Below, piece by piece: positions 6,333 through 14,384 of a DNA stretch of 20,239 nt (position 1 is its first letter; every line of letters begins with the position of its first letter). Location of the stretch: contig NZ_CAJMDQ010000048.1 of NCBI RefSeq assembly GCF_905212195.1, forward strand, positions 1 to 20,239, written 5' to 3'. The notes beneath the pieces are model-generated. The model did not search any database, was not told the origin of the DNA, and worked only from the letters and a program-made list of their open reading frames with translations. The translations under genes were made by a program, and so were the position numbers. The DNA comes from an uncultured Anaerotignum sp. (GTDB taxonomy: Bacteria; Bacillota; Clostridia; Lachnospirales; Anaerotignaceae).

Positions 6333-7778
6333 ATGAAACGAGTATTGATGGATATAGATACCAATTTATTCCGGCTGGCACTTTTGGAAAATGGGGAGCC
6401 AGTGGAATTTTATGTGGAACGAAAACAGACAGAAAGTCTGGTGGGCAATGTCTACGCAGGCAGAGTGGAAACGGTGGTGCCCAATTTACAGGCGGCATTT
6501 GTGGACATTGGCACAGGCAAAAACGGCTATCTCTATTACGGAAACGCAAGAGCGGCCTCTGGTGCGGAAAAGGAAAATCGCCCTAAAGCCGGAGATACCC
6601 TTGTGGTGCAGGTGGAAAAAGATGCTGTAGGTACCAAAGGCGCGGTACTCACCAGAAATATTTCCTTTGCGGGGAAGTTTCTGGCACTCCTGCCCAATGA
6701 AGGCGGCGAAATCGGCGTTTCCAGAAAAATCACCAATGAAGCGGAACGCAGAAGAATGCAGGAAATCATGGAAGAACTTCTGCCCTCTGACTGCGGCGCT
6801 ATTGTCCGTACCAATGGGGCAGGAAGAAGCAAAGGCGAATTTCAGAAGGAACTGGAAAGCCTGTTGCAGAAATGGCAGAGCGTGAAACAGGCGGAATATC
6901 GAAAAGCCCCTGCGTTGCTGTGGCAGGAAAATATTCCAGTACTGAAAGCCGCAAGGGATTTTTACAGTGCTGATTTGGACAGCGTTGTGGTCAATGACAA
7001 AGAAACTTATGAATTGCTGGCGGCAACAGGGGATTTCTCTGGGGAAGGACAGCCGAAACTGGAATTATATGAAGAAAAAACACCGCTGTTTGCTTCTTTT
7101 TACGCAGAAAGCAAACTGGAAAAGGCACTGTCCCAGAAGGTATGGCTCAAAAGCGGCGGTTATCTGGTCATCGAGGAAACAGAAGCCTGCGTGGTCATTG
7201 ACGTCAATTCTGCCAAAGCCGCAGGACGGGGCGATCTGGAAAAAATGATATTGAAGACCAATCTGGAAGCGGCGGAAGAAGCGGCGAAACAGATGCGCCT
7301 GCGGAACTTGTCCGGCATCATCATCATTGATTTCATTGATATGGTGCAGGAAGAAAGCCGGAATGTTTTGACCAAAACATTGAAAGCGGCAATGGAAAAA
7401 GACAGGGTGAAAACCGTTGTGGTTGGCATGACAGAACTGGGATTGATGCAGGTCACCAGAAAGAAAACAAAGCCTTCTCTTTTGAAACAGACTACTACCA
7501 ACTGCCGCAGCTGTGAAGGCAGTGGACGGGTATTTTCTGTGGATTGGACGGCGGCGAAAATGCGCAGGGAAACAAAGACCATTTTTGCAGGAACCATCTG
7601 CCGGAAGGTTCTGGTAAAAGCCGATGCCAGACTGTTGCAAGTGTATCTTTCCAATGGCTTTGCAGAGGAGATGACACGCCTTTACGATGGCGAAGTGCTG
7701 ACAGAAAGCGTTGCCCACGCTGCTTTTGGTGAATATGAAATACTGCGGATGGAAACAAAGCATACGCAAAATTTGTGA
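6333..7778 (+). CDS. rng: Ribonuclease G (Rne/Rng family)
   Basis: This 481-residue endoribonuclease cuts single-stranded RNA, acting in rRNA maturation and mRNA decay. An S1-type RNA-binding domain occupies about residues 35-115 (LVGNVYAGRVETVVPNLQ, FVDIGTGKNGYLY). The catalytic domain contains VIDVNSAKAAGRGD with Asp290 and IIIDFIDM with Asp333; their 43-residue spacing equals that of the two magnesium-binding aspartates of E. coli RNase E (303 and 346). Cys391 and Cys394 in CRSCEGSG form the zinc-link motif. The tail is short, as in RNase G rather than RNase E. The ATG at 6333 is preferred over 6324 because AAAGGA (6319-6324) is 8 bases before it and the protein then begins MKRVLMDID. The usual downstream clostridial neighbours rplU-ysxB-rpmA are absent. 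Confidence 0.92.
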   Translation: MKRVLMDIDTNLFRLALLENGEPVEFYVERKQTESLVGNVYAGRVETVVPNLQAAFVDIGTGKNGYLYYGNARAASGAEKENRPKAGDTLVVQVEKDAVGTKGAVLTRNISFAGKFLALLPNEGGEIGVSRKITNEAERRRMQEIMEELLPSDCGAIVRTNGAGRSKGEFQKELESLLQKWQSVKQAEYRKAPALLWQENIPVLKAARDFYSADLDSVVVNDKETYELLAATGDFSGEGQPKLELYEEKTPLFASFYAESKLEKALSQKVWLKSGGYLVIEETEACVVIDVNSAKAAGRGDLEKMILKTNLEAAEEAAKQMRLRNLSGIIIIDFIDMVQEESRNVLTKTLKAAMEKDRVKTVVVGMTELGLMQVTRKKTKPSLLKQTTTNCRSCEGSGRVFSVDWTAAKMRRETKTIFAGTICRKVLVKADARLLQVYLSNGFAEEMTRLYDGEVLTESVAHAAFGEYEILRMETKHTQNL

Positions 7779-7871
7779 ATTTTCATGCAATTCTGGCAAG
7801 AAATAAAAGGAAATGGCCGCGTTTTTCAGCTTTTTTCACGAGAGGGCCTTGGCAAAAAGACGAAAACTGTC

Positions 7872-7900
7872 TTGACACATATGCAAAAAAGCTATAAAAT
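7872..7900 (+). promoter_or_regulatory. Promoter of the RNase Y gene
   Basis: A perfect TTGACA (7872-7877) is followed after 17 bases by TAAAAT (7895-7900). The inferred leader to the coding start is about 70 bases. The interval 7779-7871 downstream of RNase G contains T-rich stretches and an imperfect GGCC/GGCC dyad but no convincing terminator. Confidence 0.75.
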
Positions 7901-7965
7901 GAAAAAGGTGTATTATGCACTGCTTATGGCTATGTGAAATCATAAATGTACTTTGAAAATTGAAT

Positions 7966-7983
7966 AAGGAGGTGTTTTTCATA
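7966..7983 (+). promoter_or_regulatory. Strong Shine-Dalgarno facing an AUA start codon
   Basis: AAGGAGGTG (7966-7974) is a full-length match to the anti-Shine-Dalgarno. The codon at optimal distance (8 bases after AGGAGG) is ATA at 7981. The only standard in-frame starts, TTG 7960 and GTG 7972, lie upstream of or within the Shine-Dalgarno itself. An in-frame TGA at 7954-7956 closes the frame upstream. Confidence 0.6.
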
Positions 7984-9519
7984 GAACCGATAAGTATTAT
8001 CTGTGCTGTGATCGGACTCCTTCTGGGGATGATTGTCGGAATTTTTTACAGAAAGCGTATCGCGGAAGCGAAGGTGGGCGTGGCGGAAGACCGTGCCAAT
8101 AAAATCGTGGACGAGGCCGTAAAAGATGCAGAGGCAAGAAAGAAAGAAATCCTCTTGGAGGCCAAAGAAGACAGTATCAGAACAAAAAATGAACTGGAAA
8201 AAGAAGTTCGTGACAGAAGAAACGAACTGCAGAGAAATGAAAGACGTTTGTTCCAGAAAGAAGAAGCTCTGGACAGAAAGACAGAGTCTTTGGAACGCAA
8301 GGAAGAACAGATGTCCAGAAAACTGGAGGATCTGGAAAGACAGAAAGAAGAAGCGAAAGAACTGCGTGAAAAACAGCTGCAGGAACTGGAACGTATTTCC
8401 GGTCTGACCACCGAAGAAGCAAAGAATTACATTCTGGCTATGGTGGAAACAGATGTGAAGCATGAAGCTACACTGATGATCAAGGAAATCGAAAGCAAGG
8501 CAAAAATGGAAGCAGACAAACGCTCCAGAGAAATCGTTGCCAATGCCATCCAGAGATGTGCAGTGGATCATGTGGCAGAAACTACCGTATCTGTGGTACA
8601 GCTGCCCAATGATGAAATGAAAGGCCGTATCATCGGTCGTGAAGGCAGAAACATCCGCGCACTGGAAACACTGACAGGTATCGACCTGATCATTGACGAT
8701 ACACCAGAAGCGGTTATTCTTTCCGGCTTCGACCCTATCCGCAGAGAGATTGCCAGAATCGCACTGGAAAAACTCATTGTGGACGGGCGTGTGCATCCTT
8801 CCCGTATTGAAGAAATGGTGGAAAAAGCCAAAAAAGAAGTGGAAGTCACCATTCGCGAGGAAGGCGAAGCTGCAACATTTGATACAGGTGTCAACGGACT
8901 GCATCCTGAACTGGTTCGCCTGCTGGGCAAACTCAAATACAGAACCAGCTATGGTCAGAACGTATTGAAACACTCCATTGAAGTATCCCATTTGGCTGGG
9001 CTCATGGCTGCGGAACTGGGCGTTGATGTAAATATGGCAAAACGCGCTGGTCTGCTCCACGATATCGGCAAGAGTGTGGACCACGAAATGGAAGGTTCTC
9101 ATGTCAGCATCGGTGTAGGTCTGCTGAAACGCTACAAGGAAAACCACACAGTCATCAATGCGGTGGAAGCCCATCATGGCGACGTGGAACCTCAGAGCAT
9201 TATTGCAGTACTGGTACAGGCAGCAGATGCCATTTCTGCAGCAAGACCCGGTGCAAGAAGAGAAACTCTGGAATCCTACATCAAACGTCTGCAGAAGCTG
9301 GAAGAAATTGCAGATAATTTCAAAGGCGTTGAAAAATCTTTCGCAATTCAGGCTGGTCGTGAATTGCGGATTGTTATAGTTCCGGAAGATGTCAGTGATG
9401 ACGGCATGACCTTGTTGGCAAGAGATATTGCTAAGAAGATCGAGGAAGAACTGGAATATCCGGGACAGATCAAAGTAAATTTGATTCGAGAAACAAGAGC
9501 AGTAGAATACGCAAAATAA
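7981..9519 (+). CDS. rny: Ribonuclease Y
   Basis: This membrane-anchored endoribonuclease initiates bulk mRNA decay and processing in Firmicutes. From ATA 7981 it is 512 residues, close to the usual 520. It has an N-terminal transmembrane helix (about 4-24, ISIICAVIGLLLGMIVGIF), a long charged coiled coil (about 28-190), a KH RNA-binding domain (GRIIGREGRNIRALE from residue 215), and an HD domain with metal-binding His360-Asp361 in LLHDIGK, followed by HHGDVEP and ARPGARRE. The C-terminus VIRETRAVEYAK-like ending is the family standard (here LIRETRAVEYAK). The start is unusual: AAGGAGGTG points to ATA rather than to TTG 7960 or GTG 7972. The first internal ATG falls inside the membrane helix and would remove most of it. 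The gene has its own promoter and a terminator, so it is essentially monocistronic. Confidence 0.95.
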   Translation: MEPISIICAVIGLLLGMIVGIFYRKRIAEAKVGVAEDRANKIVDEAVKDAEARKKEILLEAKEDSIRTKNELEKEVRDRRNELQRNERRLFQKEEALDRKTESLERKEEQMSRKLEDLERQKEEAKELREKQLQELERISGLTTEEAKNYILAMVETDVKHEATLMIKEIESKAKMEADKRSREIVANAIQRCAVDHVAETTVSVVQLPNDEMKGRIIGREGRNIRALETLTGIDLIIDDTPEAVILSGFDPIRREIARIALEKLIVDGRVHPSRIEEMVEKAKKEVEVTIREEGEAATFDTGVNGLHPELVRLLGKLKYRTSYGQNVLKHSIEVSHLAGLMAAELGVDVNMAKRAGLLHDIGKSVDHEMEGSHVSIGVGLLKRYKENHTVINAVEAHHGDVEPQSIIAVLVQAADAISAARPGARRETLESYIKRLQKLEEIADNFKGVEKSFAIQAGRELRIVIVPEDVSDDGMTLLARDIAKKIEEELEYPGQIKVNLIRETRAVEYAK

Positions 9520-9527
9520 ACCAAAAA

Positions 9528-9561
9528 GAGGGTATCTCAAAGAGAGATGCCCTTTCTTTTT
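9528..9561 (+). terminator. Rho-independent terminator after rny
   Basis: GGGTATCTC (9530-9538) pairs with GAGATGCCC (9544-9552) with one G-U pair. A T-rich tail follows (9553-9561). Only 20 bases separate it from the next start codon, so the small gene downstream probably depends on read-through. Confidence 0.8.
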
Positions 9562-9580
9562 ACACGGAGGAGGAAGCGCA

Positions 9581-9964
9581 ATGAAAGAAATCAAATCTTT
9601 TTCTTTTCGCTATGGCAGAAATGACGGATACATGGCTTGGTATCGTATGGACAATGAAAAAGGCGTAAACGTGGGTATTGACCTCTACGATGGGGAAGAA
9701 CGCAGCCTGCGTTGTGAACCTGCACAGGAATTGGCTGTGGAATTAGCAAAACTGCTGGAAGAACAGAACGCAGCGGCATGGGATGGATTTTATGACATCG
9801 AAACCTGTATCTGTGCCGGAGATAGCTGGGTATTCCATGCTTATGGCAAAAACGGCGAAGAAATCCACGCTATGGGTCATTCCAAGCATCCGGAAGGCTT
9901 TGCGGAAATGAAACAGGCATTGGATGACTTTTTCGGTAAGATTTATCAGGAGTATCAGGCATAA
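9581..9964 (+). CDS. Small uncharacterised protein (127 aa)
   Basis: I do not recognise a named family. The protein is soluble-looking and acidic, with no signal peptide or membrane helix. It opens with an aromatic stretch (FSFRYGRNDGYMAWYRM), has a central helix (ELAVELAKLLEEQNAAAWDGFY) cited here as residues 51-72, a segment with two cysteines (DIETCICAG), and a C-terminal helix (EMKQALDDFFGKIYQEY). The order of WDGF, then a strand-like 'AGDSWVFHAYGKNGEEIHAMG' region at about 80-103, resembles short clostridial proteins of unknown function that occur alone or attached to lipoproteins. That is my recollection of the pattern, not a match I can verify. GGAGGAGG lies 7-9 bases before the ATG. 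It follows the rny terminator by 20 bases and is ended by the bidirectional terminator at 9999. Confidence 0.75.
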   Translation: MKEIKSFSFRYGRNDGYMAWYRMDNEKGVNVGIDLYDGEERSLRCEPAQELAVELAKLLEEQNAAAWDGFYDIETCICAGDSWVFHAYGKNGEEIHAMGHSKHPEGFAEMKQALDDFFGKIYQEYQA

Positions 9965-9998
9965 AAAAGAGCATGGATTTTTAGGGGCATCTCTATCA

Positions 9999-10052
9999 GA
10001 AAATAAAAATAGCCGGAATCCTTTATATTTTTAAGGATTCCGGCTGTTTTTT
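9999..10052. terminator. Bidirectional terminator, copy 2 of the repeated element
   Basis: AGCCGGAATCCTT (10011-10023) pairs perfectly over 13 bp with AAGGATTCCGGCT (10033-10045). T6 follows (10047-10052), and an A-rich flank (9999-10010) serves the minus strand. It sits between the convergent small gene and MATE gene. Its left 26 bases differ from those at 1787-1812 at one position. Confidence 0.85.
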
Positions 10053-10097
10053 ATATGGATTTTACGAGGTCTGTTTTCTTCTGAAGACAGCCCTTTT

Positions 10098-11426
10098 TTA
10101 TGCGTATTGATATTTTTTTCTTGCGCCCACAAACAGAATGATAGCTACCACAATGGTCAGCACTTCTGCCACGGGAATGGCAAGCCATACACCCAGTAGG
10201 TCAAGATATTTCGGCAGGAACAGGATACATCCACTGACGCAGACGAAGGTGCGCAGGGAAGAAATCAGTGCCGAAAGCACCCCATTGGACAGAGCGGTGA
10301 AAAATGCCGAAGCGAAGATATTCACGCCGCAGAACAGAAAGTTCCATGCACAGATTTTGTAGCCGTCCAATGTAAGGGTGAATGTAGAGCTTTCTCTGGG
10401 GGTAAATACCAGTATGGTAGGCTCTGCCAGCAGGAACGACAGCACACTGATGACGGCTGAAGAAACCAATATGATGCCCATGGACATTTTGAACAGCCGT
10501 TTCAGCTGGACATGATTCCGTTTGCCGTACTGATAACTGAATACGGGTGCCACACCATTGGAAAAGCCCATATAGGCAGAGGCAAAGAGGAACTTTGCGT
10601 AAAGGATGATGGTGATGGCAGCGACGCCGTCCTGTCCCATCATCTGCATCATGACTTTGTTAAACAGGTATGTGGTGACGCCAGAGGAAATGTTTGTAAT
10701 CAGTTCAGATGCACCGTTACTCATGCTGTGGAGCAGAACCTGTGTGTTCCATTCGGGTTTCACGAAATACAGAACAGAGCGTGGTTTCATAAAATAAATC
10801 AGTGGAGGAATGCCACCAATGAGGAAACTGGTGACCGTTCCCCAGCCGGCACCTTTGATGCCCATATCCATCAAAACGATGAATACATAGTCAAAAACGA
10901 TGTTGCTGATGCCGCTGGCAACATTGAGAATCAGTCCCAGTTTCGGTTTGCCTGCGGTAACAAAGAATACCTGAAAGAGCACCTGTACCACGGAGATGGA
11001 GTAGAACGCCATCATGATGCGACCGTAGTCGATGCAGTAGGGCAGCAGGGCTTCATCCGCCCCCAGAAAAATGGAAAGGGGCTCAATGAATACAAAGCAC
11101 AGCAGGGAAAGGATCAGACCCATGGCAATGGCAAAGAGTGTCAGCAGTGTAAAATGCCGTCTTGCCAGATCTTCTTTGCCAGCTCCCAATTCTCTGCCGA
11201 TGATGGCACTGCCGCCGGTGCCCAGCATGATGCCCACACCCAACATGACGTTGATGAGAGGATAAACGATGTTAATGGCAGAAAGGGCTGCCGTTCCCAC
11301 AAAACGGGAAACGAAAATACCGTCTGCAATGATATAGGTTGCCACAAACATCATCATAATGATGGTGGGAAATGTAAAACGGAGCAATCCGCCAAGGGAA
11401 AATTCTTTGGAAATGTCGTTTTGCAT
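10098..11426 (-). CDS. MATE family multidrug/cation efflux transporter
   Basis: This 442-residue polytopic membrane protein has about 12 hydrophobic segments in two homologous halves, typical of MATE antiporters (usually 440-460 residues), which export drugs or organic cations using sodium or proton gradients. Landmarks are PTIIMMMFVATYIIADGIFV near residue 16, GTGGSAIIGRELGAGKED (about 69-86) with the conserved G-x-x-x-GRE-GAG loop, and YQYGKRNHVQLKR in the second half. It is closest in style to the MepA/NorM-like group common in Clostridia; substrate is not predictable. The start ATG (complement of 11424-11426) is preceded on the minus strand by GTGAGG. It runs leftward after rqcH, separated from it by a terminator-like hairpin, so it is probably transcribed on its own. 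It ends at the shared bidirectional terminator. Confidence 0.92.
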   Translation of the reverse strand: MQNDISKEFSLGGLLRFTFPTIIMMMFVATYIIADGIFVSRFVGTAALSAINIVYPLINVMLGVGIMLGTGGSAIIGRELGAGKEDLARRHFTLLTLFAIAMGLILSLLCFVFIEPLSIFLGADEALLPYCIDYGRIMMAFYSISVVQVLFQVFFVTAGKPKLGLILNVASGISNIVFDYVFIVLMDMGIKGAGWGTVTSFLIGGIPPLIYFMKPRSVLYFVKPEWNTQVLLHSMSNGASELITNISSGVTTYLFNKVMMQMMGQDGVAAITIILYAKFLFASAYMGFSNGVAPVFSYQYGKRNHVQLKRLFKMSMGIILVSSAVISVLSFLLAEPTILVFTPRESSTFTLTLDGYKICAWNFLFCGVNIFASAFFTALSNGVLSALISSLRTFVCVSGCILFLPKYLDLLGVWLAIPVAEVLTIVVAIILFVGARKKYQYA

Positions 11427-11447
11427 AATATGACCTCACGATAACAT

Positions 11448-11463
11448 ACTGTATACCTATAGT
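11448..11463. promoter_or_regulatory. Imperfect dyad upstream of the MATE gene
   Basis: ACTGTATACCTATAGT has ACT-x-TA half-sites in inverted orientation and lies 22 bases before the MATE start codon. It could be an operator overlapping a promoter (TTGAAA is visible on the minus strand at 11469-11464), but no regulator gene is adjacent. Confidence 0.25.
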
Positions 11464-11467
11464 TTTC

Positions 11468-11517
11468 AAAAGAAAGGCAAACGCGCTGGAATGTCAAAAT
11501 GCGTCTGCCTGTTTTTT
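11468..11517. terminator. Terminator between rqcH and the MATE gene
   Basis: AGGCAAACGC (11475-11484) pairs with GCGTCTGCCT (11501-11510) over 10 bp with one G-U pair. On the minus strand it is followed by TTCTTTT; on the plus strand by T6 (11512-11517). It should end the leftward rqcH transcript. Confidence 0.65.
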
Positions 11518-13282
11518 ATTCGGTTGCCATCTGGTTGACTTTTTCTTCTTCTGGTGTAATATAAATGGTTTTGTTAGTCAGGTAAATGACCATACCCGGT
11601 TTTGCGCCGTTGGGCTTTTTCACGTTTTTCCGCAGGGTATAGTCCACAGGAACCATACTGCCGTTTTTGGCTTTGCTGTAAAAGGCAGCCAGATTTGCTG
11701 CTTCCTCCAGTGTAGGAATGGGAACTTCGCCTTTGCCGTTGGTGCGTATGATGACGTGGGAGCCGGGGATTTCTTTGGTATGCATCCAGATGTCTGTGGG
11801 TTCTGCTGTCCGCAGCGTCAGCTCATCGTTTTGCAGATTACTTTTGCCCACCAGAATTTCGTAGCCGTCAGAAGAAATGTAGCGCATGGGTTTTGCTTTC
11901 TTTGGCTTGGACTGGCCTTTTTTCTGGGGCTGTCTGCGGATGAAGCCGCTTTCTGCCAGTTCTGTGCGGATTTCCGCCAGATCGGCATCGTCCTTTGCGG
12001 TGTCCAGTGCATTCAGGACACTTTCCAGATAGGCCAGTTCTTCGTCATTCTGTTTCTGCTGGATTTCCATGGCAGCCAGTGTACGTTTGGCTTTGTTATA
12101 TTTATTGAAATATTTCTGGGCATTTTCTGCCGGTGTTTTGGTAGGGTCCAGAGCAATTTCAATTTCTGCCATGTTTTCGTCATAGAAATTCACGGTTTTG
12201 AATGTAGTGGCGTTAGGAGGAATGGCGTAAATATTGGCGGTGATCAGTTCGCCTTTCAGTTTCCATTTATCCTTGCCTGCCACATCCCGCAGGGTTTTCA
12301 GCTGGATATCTTTCTTTTTCACGCATCTTTCGATGTTGGTCATGACCAGTCTACGAGTATCGTGTGCTTTCTGGCGGATATGCGCTGCGTTGTCACGCTC
12401 GGTGTAGAATCCTTCCAGCAGGGCAGATACGGTAGGATATGCTTTCGCATATAATCCGTCAAACTGTGTCATAGGCAGTACGCCGAAATCCAGAATTTTG
12501 CCGCCGGGTTTCTGATAGTAAACGGCAGGGGAGAAAGCACCTGCTTTCACCTGTTCCATGGTGTTGGAAAAGGCGGTAAAGAGGGCATGTTCTTTTTCCG
12601 CTGTCATCTGCTCGCAGGCATCGGAAGCATCCAGTTTTGCTTCGTGACAGATTTCCGCCGCCATGATGGGGCTGATACCTGTATAGGTTTTATAAAGGAA
12701 GTCCTGTATTTTCTGTCCTTCCTGCACATGAAGCAGAGCAGAAAAGCTGCTTTCTTCCAGTTCCATGGGGTTTTTCTTGTCCTGAGAAGGGGGGAACACA
12801 TAGGTTTTTCCCGGCAGAACTTCCCGGACAGAACTTTTGTCATGGGAAACGCGTTTGATGGAATCCAGAATTTTGTTGTTTTCGTCAGTGAGAATCAGGT
12901 TGCTGTGCTTGCCCATGATTTCCAGAATCAGGTTTTTCACAGTCATGTCGCCCATTTCGTTGGCAGACTCCACTTTGATGATGATGATACGCTCAAAGTT
13001 GGGCTGGCAGATGTCAACAATTTTGCCGCCTGCAATGTGTTTGCGCAGTACCATGCAGAACAGTGGTGCTGTCATGGGGTTTTCTCTGGTGTTTTCGGTG
13101 ATGTGCATCCGGGGATGACCGGAATTGGCAGAAGCCAGCACTTTATAATTGGCGCCGATGGCGCGCACGGAAAAGCGGATTTCGTCGGCAAGGGGCTGAT
13201 GTACCTTGTCGATTCTGCCGCCGATGAGTTTCTCTTTCAGTTCGGTGACGATGGCTGCGGTGGTGATACCGTCCAGTGCCAT
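11516..13282 (-). CDS. rqcH: RqcH / NFACT family ribosome quality control factor
   Basis: This 588-residue homologue of B. subtilis RqcH (YloA; older name fibronectin-binding protein FbpA) and eukaryotic NEMF/Rqc2 binds stalled 50S-peptidyl-tRNA complexes and adds C-terminal alanine tails that mark nascent chains for degradation. The NFACT-N domain begins MALDGITTAAIVTELKEKL; HPRMHIT (56-62) and FERIII (Glu97-Arg98, where B. subtilis has Asp97-Arg98) are landmarks. A middle helix-hairpin-helix region (YTGISPIMAAEIC), long coiled coil (about 380-445), and C-terminal NFACT-R domain (RYISSDGYEILVGKSN, DIWMHTKEIPGSHVIIR) follow. GGAGG precedes the ATG complementary to 13280-13282, so I chose this over an upstream in-frame alternative. 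It diverges from yicC, an arrangement seen in other Firmicutes. Confidence 0.93.
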   Translation of the reverse strand: MALDGITTAAIVTELKEKLIGGRIDKVHQPLADEIRFSVRAIGANYKVLASANSGHPRMHITENTRENPMTAPLFCMVLRKHIAGGKIVDICQPNFERIIIIKVESANEMGDMTVKNLILEIMGKHSNLILTDENNKILDSIKRVSHDKSSVREVLPGKTYVFPPSQDKKNPMELEESSFSALLHVQEGQKIQDFLYKTYTGISPIMAAEICHEAKLDASDACEQMTAEKEHALFTAFSNTMEQVKAGAFSPAVYYQKPGGKILDFGVLPMTQFDGLYAKAYPTVSALLEGFYTERDNAAHIRQKAHDTRRLVMTNIERCVKKKDIQLKTLRDVAGKDKWKLKGELITANIYAIPPNATTFKTVNFYDENMAEIEIALDPTKTPAENAQKYFNKYNKAKRTLAAMEIQQKQNDEELAYLESVLNALDTAKDDADLAEIRTELAESGFIRRQPQKKGQSKPKKAKPMRYISSDGYEILVGKSNLQNDELTLRTAEPTDIWMHTKEIPGSHVIIRTNGKGEVPIPTLEEAANLAAFYSKAKNGSMVPVDYTLRKNVKKPNGAKPGMVIYLTNKTIYITPEEEKVNQMATE

Positions 13283-13315
13283 AGCAATCCCTCCTTTTTG
13301 TTTTGCTAACAATTC

Positions 13316-13324
13316 AGTATAGCA
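13316..13324 (-). promoter_or_regulatory. Extended -10 promoter for rqcH
   Basis: On the minus strand TGC precedes TATACT (13321 down to 13316), giving a short leader before the rqcH ribosome binding site. The -35 region (about 13344-13339) is poor. Confidence 0.45.
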
Positions 13325-13410
13325 TATTTGACAAAAAGGGAAAAGGGCGTGTTTTTGAAAAGAAAAATTAAAATTTGATTAAAAATAGTGGATACAATTC
13401 CCGTTTTTTG

Positions 13411-13439
13411 TTGCGCTTTTGTGTGACAATGGGTATAAT
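13411..13439 (+). promoter_or_regulatory. Promoter of the yicC-remA-gmk-rpoZ operon
   Basis: TTGCGC (13411-13416), 17-base spacer, perfect TATAAT (13434-13439). The transcript start would lie about 45 bases before the yicC ATG. The gap 13325-13410 between the two divergent promoters is AT-rich and shows no other feature. Confidence 0.6.
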
Positions 13440-13492
13440 GAAACAGTTCAAAATGGTTCGGAAAACATGAGATTAGAAAGAAAGGAACAGAC

Positions 13493-14380
13493 ATGAGTGC
13501 GAATGTAAGAAGCATGACAGGCTATGGCAGAGGCGAGCATATTGCAGAAGACCGGAAATTTGTGGTGGAAATGAAATCTGTCAACCACCGTTATAATGAT
13601 ATGACCATCAAACTGCCCCGTTCTCTGGCAAGTCTGGAAGATAAAATCAAAAAACGGGTGATGCAGGATGTGTTCCGCGGCAAAACCGACGTGTTCATCA
13701 GTTTTGAAACATTTTCCGCTGATGATGTGGAAGTAAAACTCAACACAGGTTTGGCAGCGGCTTATGCGGAAAAACTTCGTGAACTGGAAAACCTGCTGGG
13801 CGTCAACGGCGCAGACCTGCTTTCTCTGACAGCGAAATTCCCCGATGTCATCACCGTGGAAAAAGCACAGAAGGAAGAAGATGTCATCTGGGCAGCACTT
13901 TCTCCCGCGCTGGATGCGGCAGTGGAAAATTTCGTTGCTATGCGCAGTGTGGAAGGGGAAAACCTGAAACAGGATATCCTGAAAAAAGGCGAATACATTG
14001 CCAAACTGGTGGAAGAAGTTAAGGTATATGCCCCTCAGGTGGTTGTGGAATATCAGGAAAAACTCAATAACCGCCTGAAAGAACTGCTGGACAATGTAGA
14101 TGTAGACCCTCAGCGTGTGGCAATGGAAGTGGCTATTTTCGCGGATAAAGGCTGCATCGACGAAGAACTGACCAGACTGGACAGCCATCTGATCCAGCTG
14201 AGAGAAATTCTGGAAAATGGTGGTCAGGTAGGCAGAAAGCTGGATTTCCTGGTGCAGGAAATGAACAGAGAATCCAATACCATCGCTTCCAAAGCAAATG
14301 ATATCCGCATTGTGAAGGCAACCATTGCCCTCAAGAGCGAAATCGAAAAAATCAGAGAACAGATTCAGAATCTGGAGTGA
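13493..14380 (+). CDS. YicC family endoribonuclease
   Basis: This 295-residue protein has the full YicC layout: N-terminal domain starting VRSMTGYGRGE, with EMKSVNHRYNDMTIKLPRSL (27-46) and RGKTDVFISFE, then the C-terminal DUF1732 domain with GCIDEELTRLDSHL and VQEMNRESNTIASKA. The length equals the usual 290-295. YicC homologues are endoribonucleases reported to act on RNA and, in E. coli, to help degrade the small RNA RyhB. AAAGGAA precedes the ATG. It is first in an operon: remA begins 4 bases after its stop, and the remA ribosome binding site overlaps the stop. The same gene pair occurs widely in Firmicutes. The substrate here is unknown. Confidence 0.92.
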   Translation: MSANVRSMTGYGRGEHIAEDRKFVVEMKSVNHRYNDMTIKLPRSLASLEDKIKKRVMQDVFRGKTDVFISFETFSADDVEVKLNTGLAAAYAEKLRELENLLGVNGADLLSLTAKFPDVITVEKAQKEEDVIWAALSPALDAAVENFVAMRSVEGENLKQDILKKGEYIAKLVEEVKVYAPQVVVEYQEKLNNRLKELLDNVDVDPQRVAMEVAIFADKGCIDEELTRLDSHLIQLREILENGGQVGRKLDFLVQEMNRESNTIASKANDIRIVKATIALKSEIEKIREQIQNLE

Positions 14381-14384
14381 TCAT

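Noticed and set aside
7779..7871. Possible terminator or structured RNA between rng and rny
   Set aside because: The GGCC/GGCC dyad is short, with mismatches and a long T-rich loop. It matches neither a standard terminator nor a known RNA family.
7930..9594. A 554-codon open frame on the minus strand across rny
   Set aside because: It lies entirely opposite the well-supported RNase Y gene, is extremely rich in Phe, Cys and His, and has no domain or ribosome binding site. It is a shadow of Glu/Lys-rich coding sequence.
10512..11444. A 310-codon open frame on the plus strand opposite the MATE gene
   Set aside because: The composition is His/Asn/Gln/Gly-rich with no hydrophobic core or family motif, and the opposite strand encodes a clear MATE transporter.
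11516..13282. Glu97-Arg98 in RqcH where B. subtilis has Asp97-Arg98
   Set aside because: This is a conservative acidic change that I believe is common in clostridial homologues. It is not evidence of altered function by itself.
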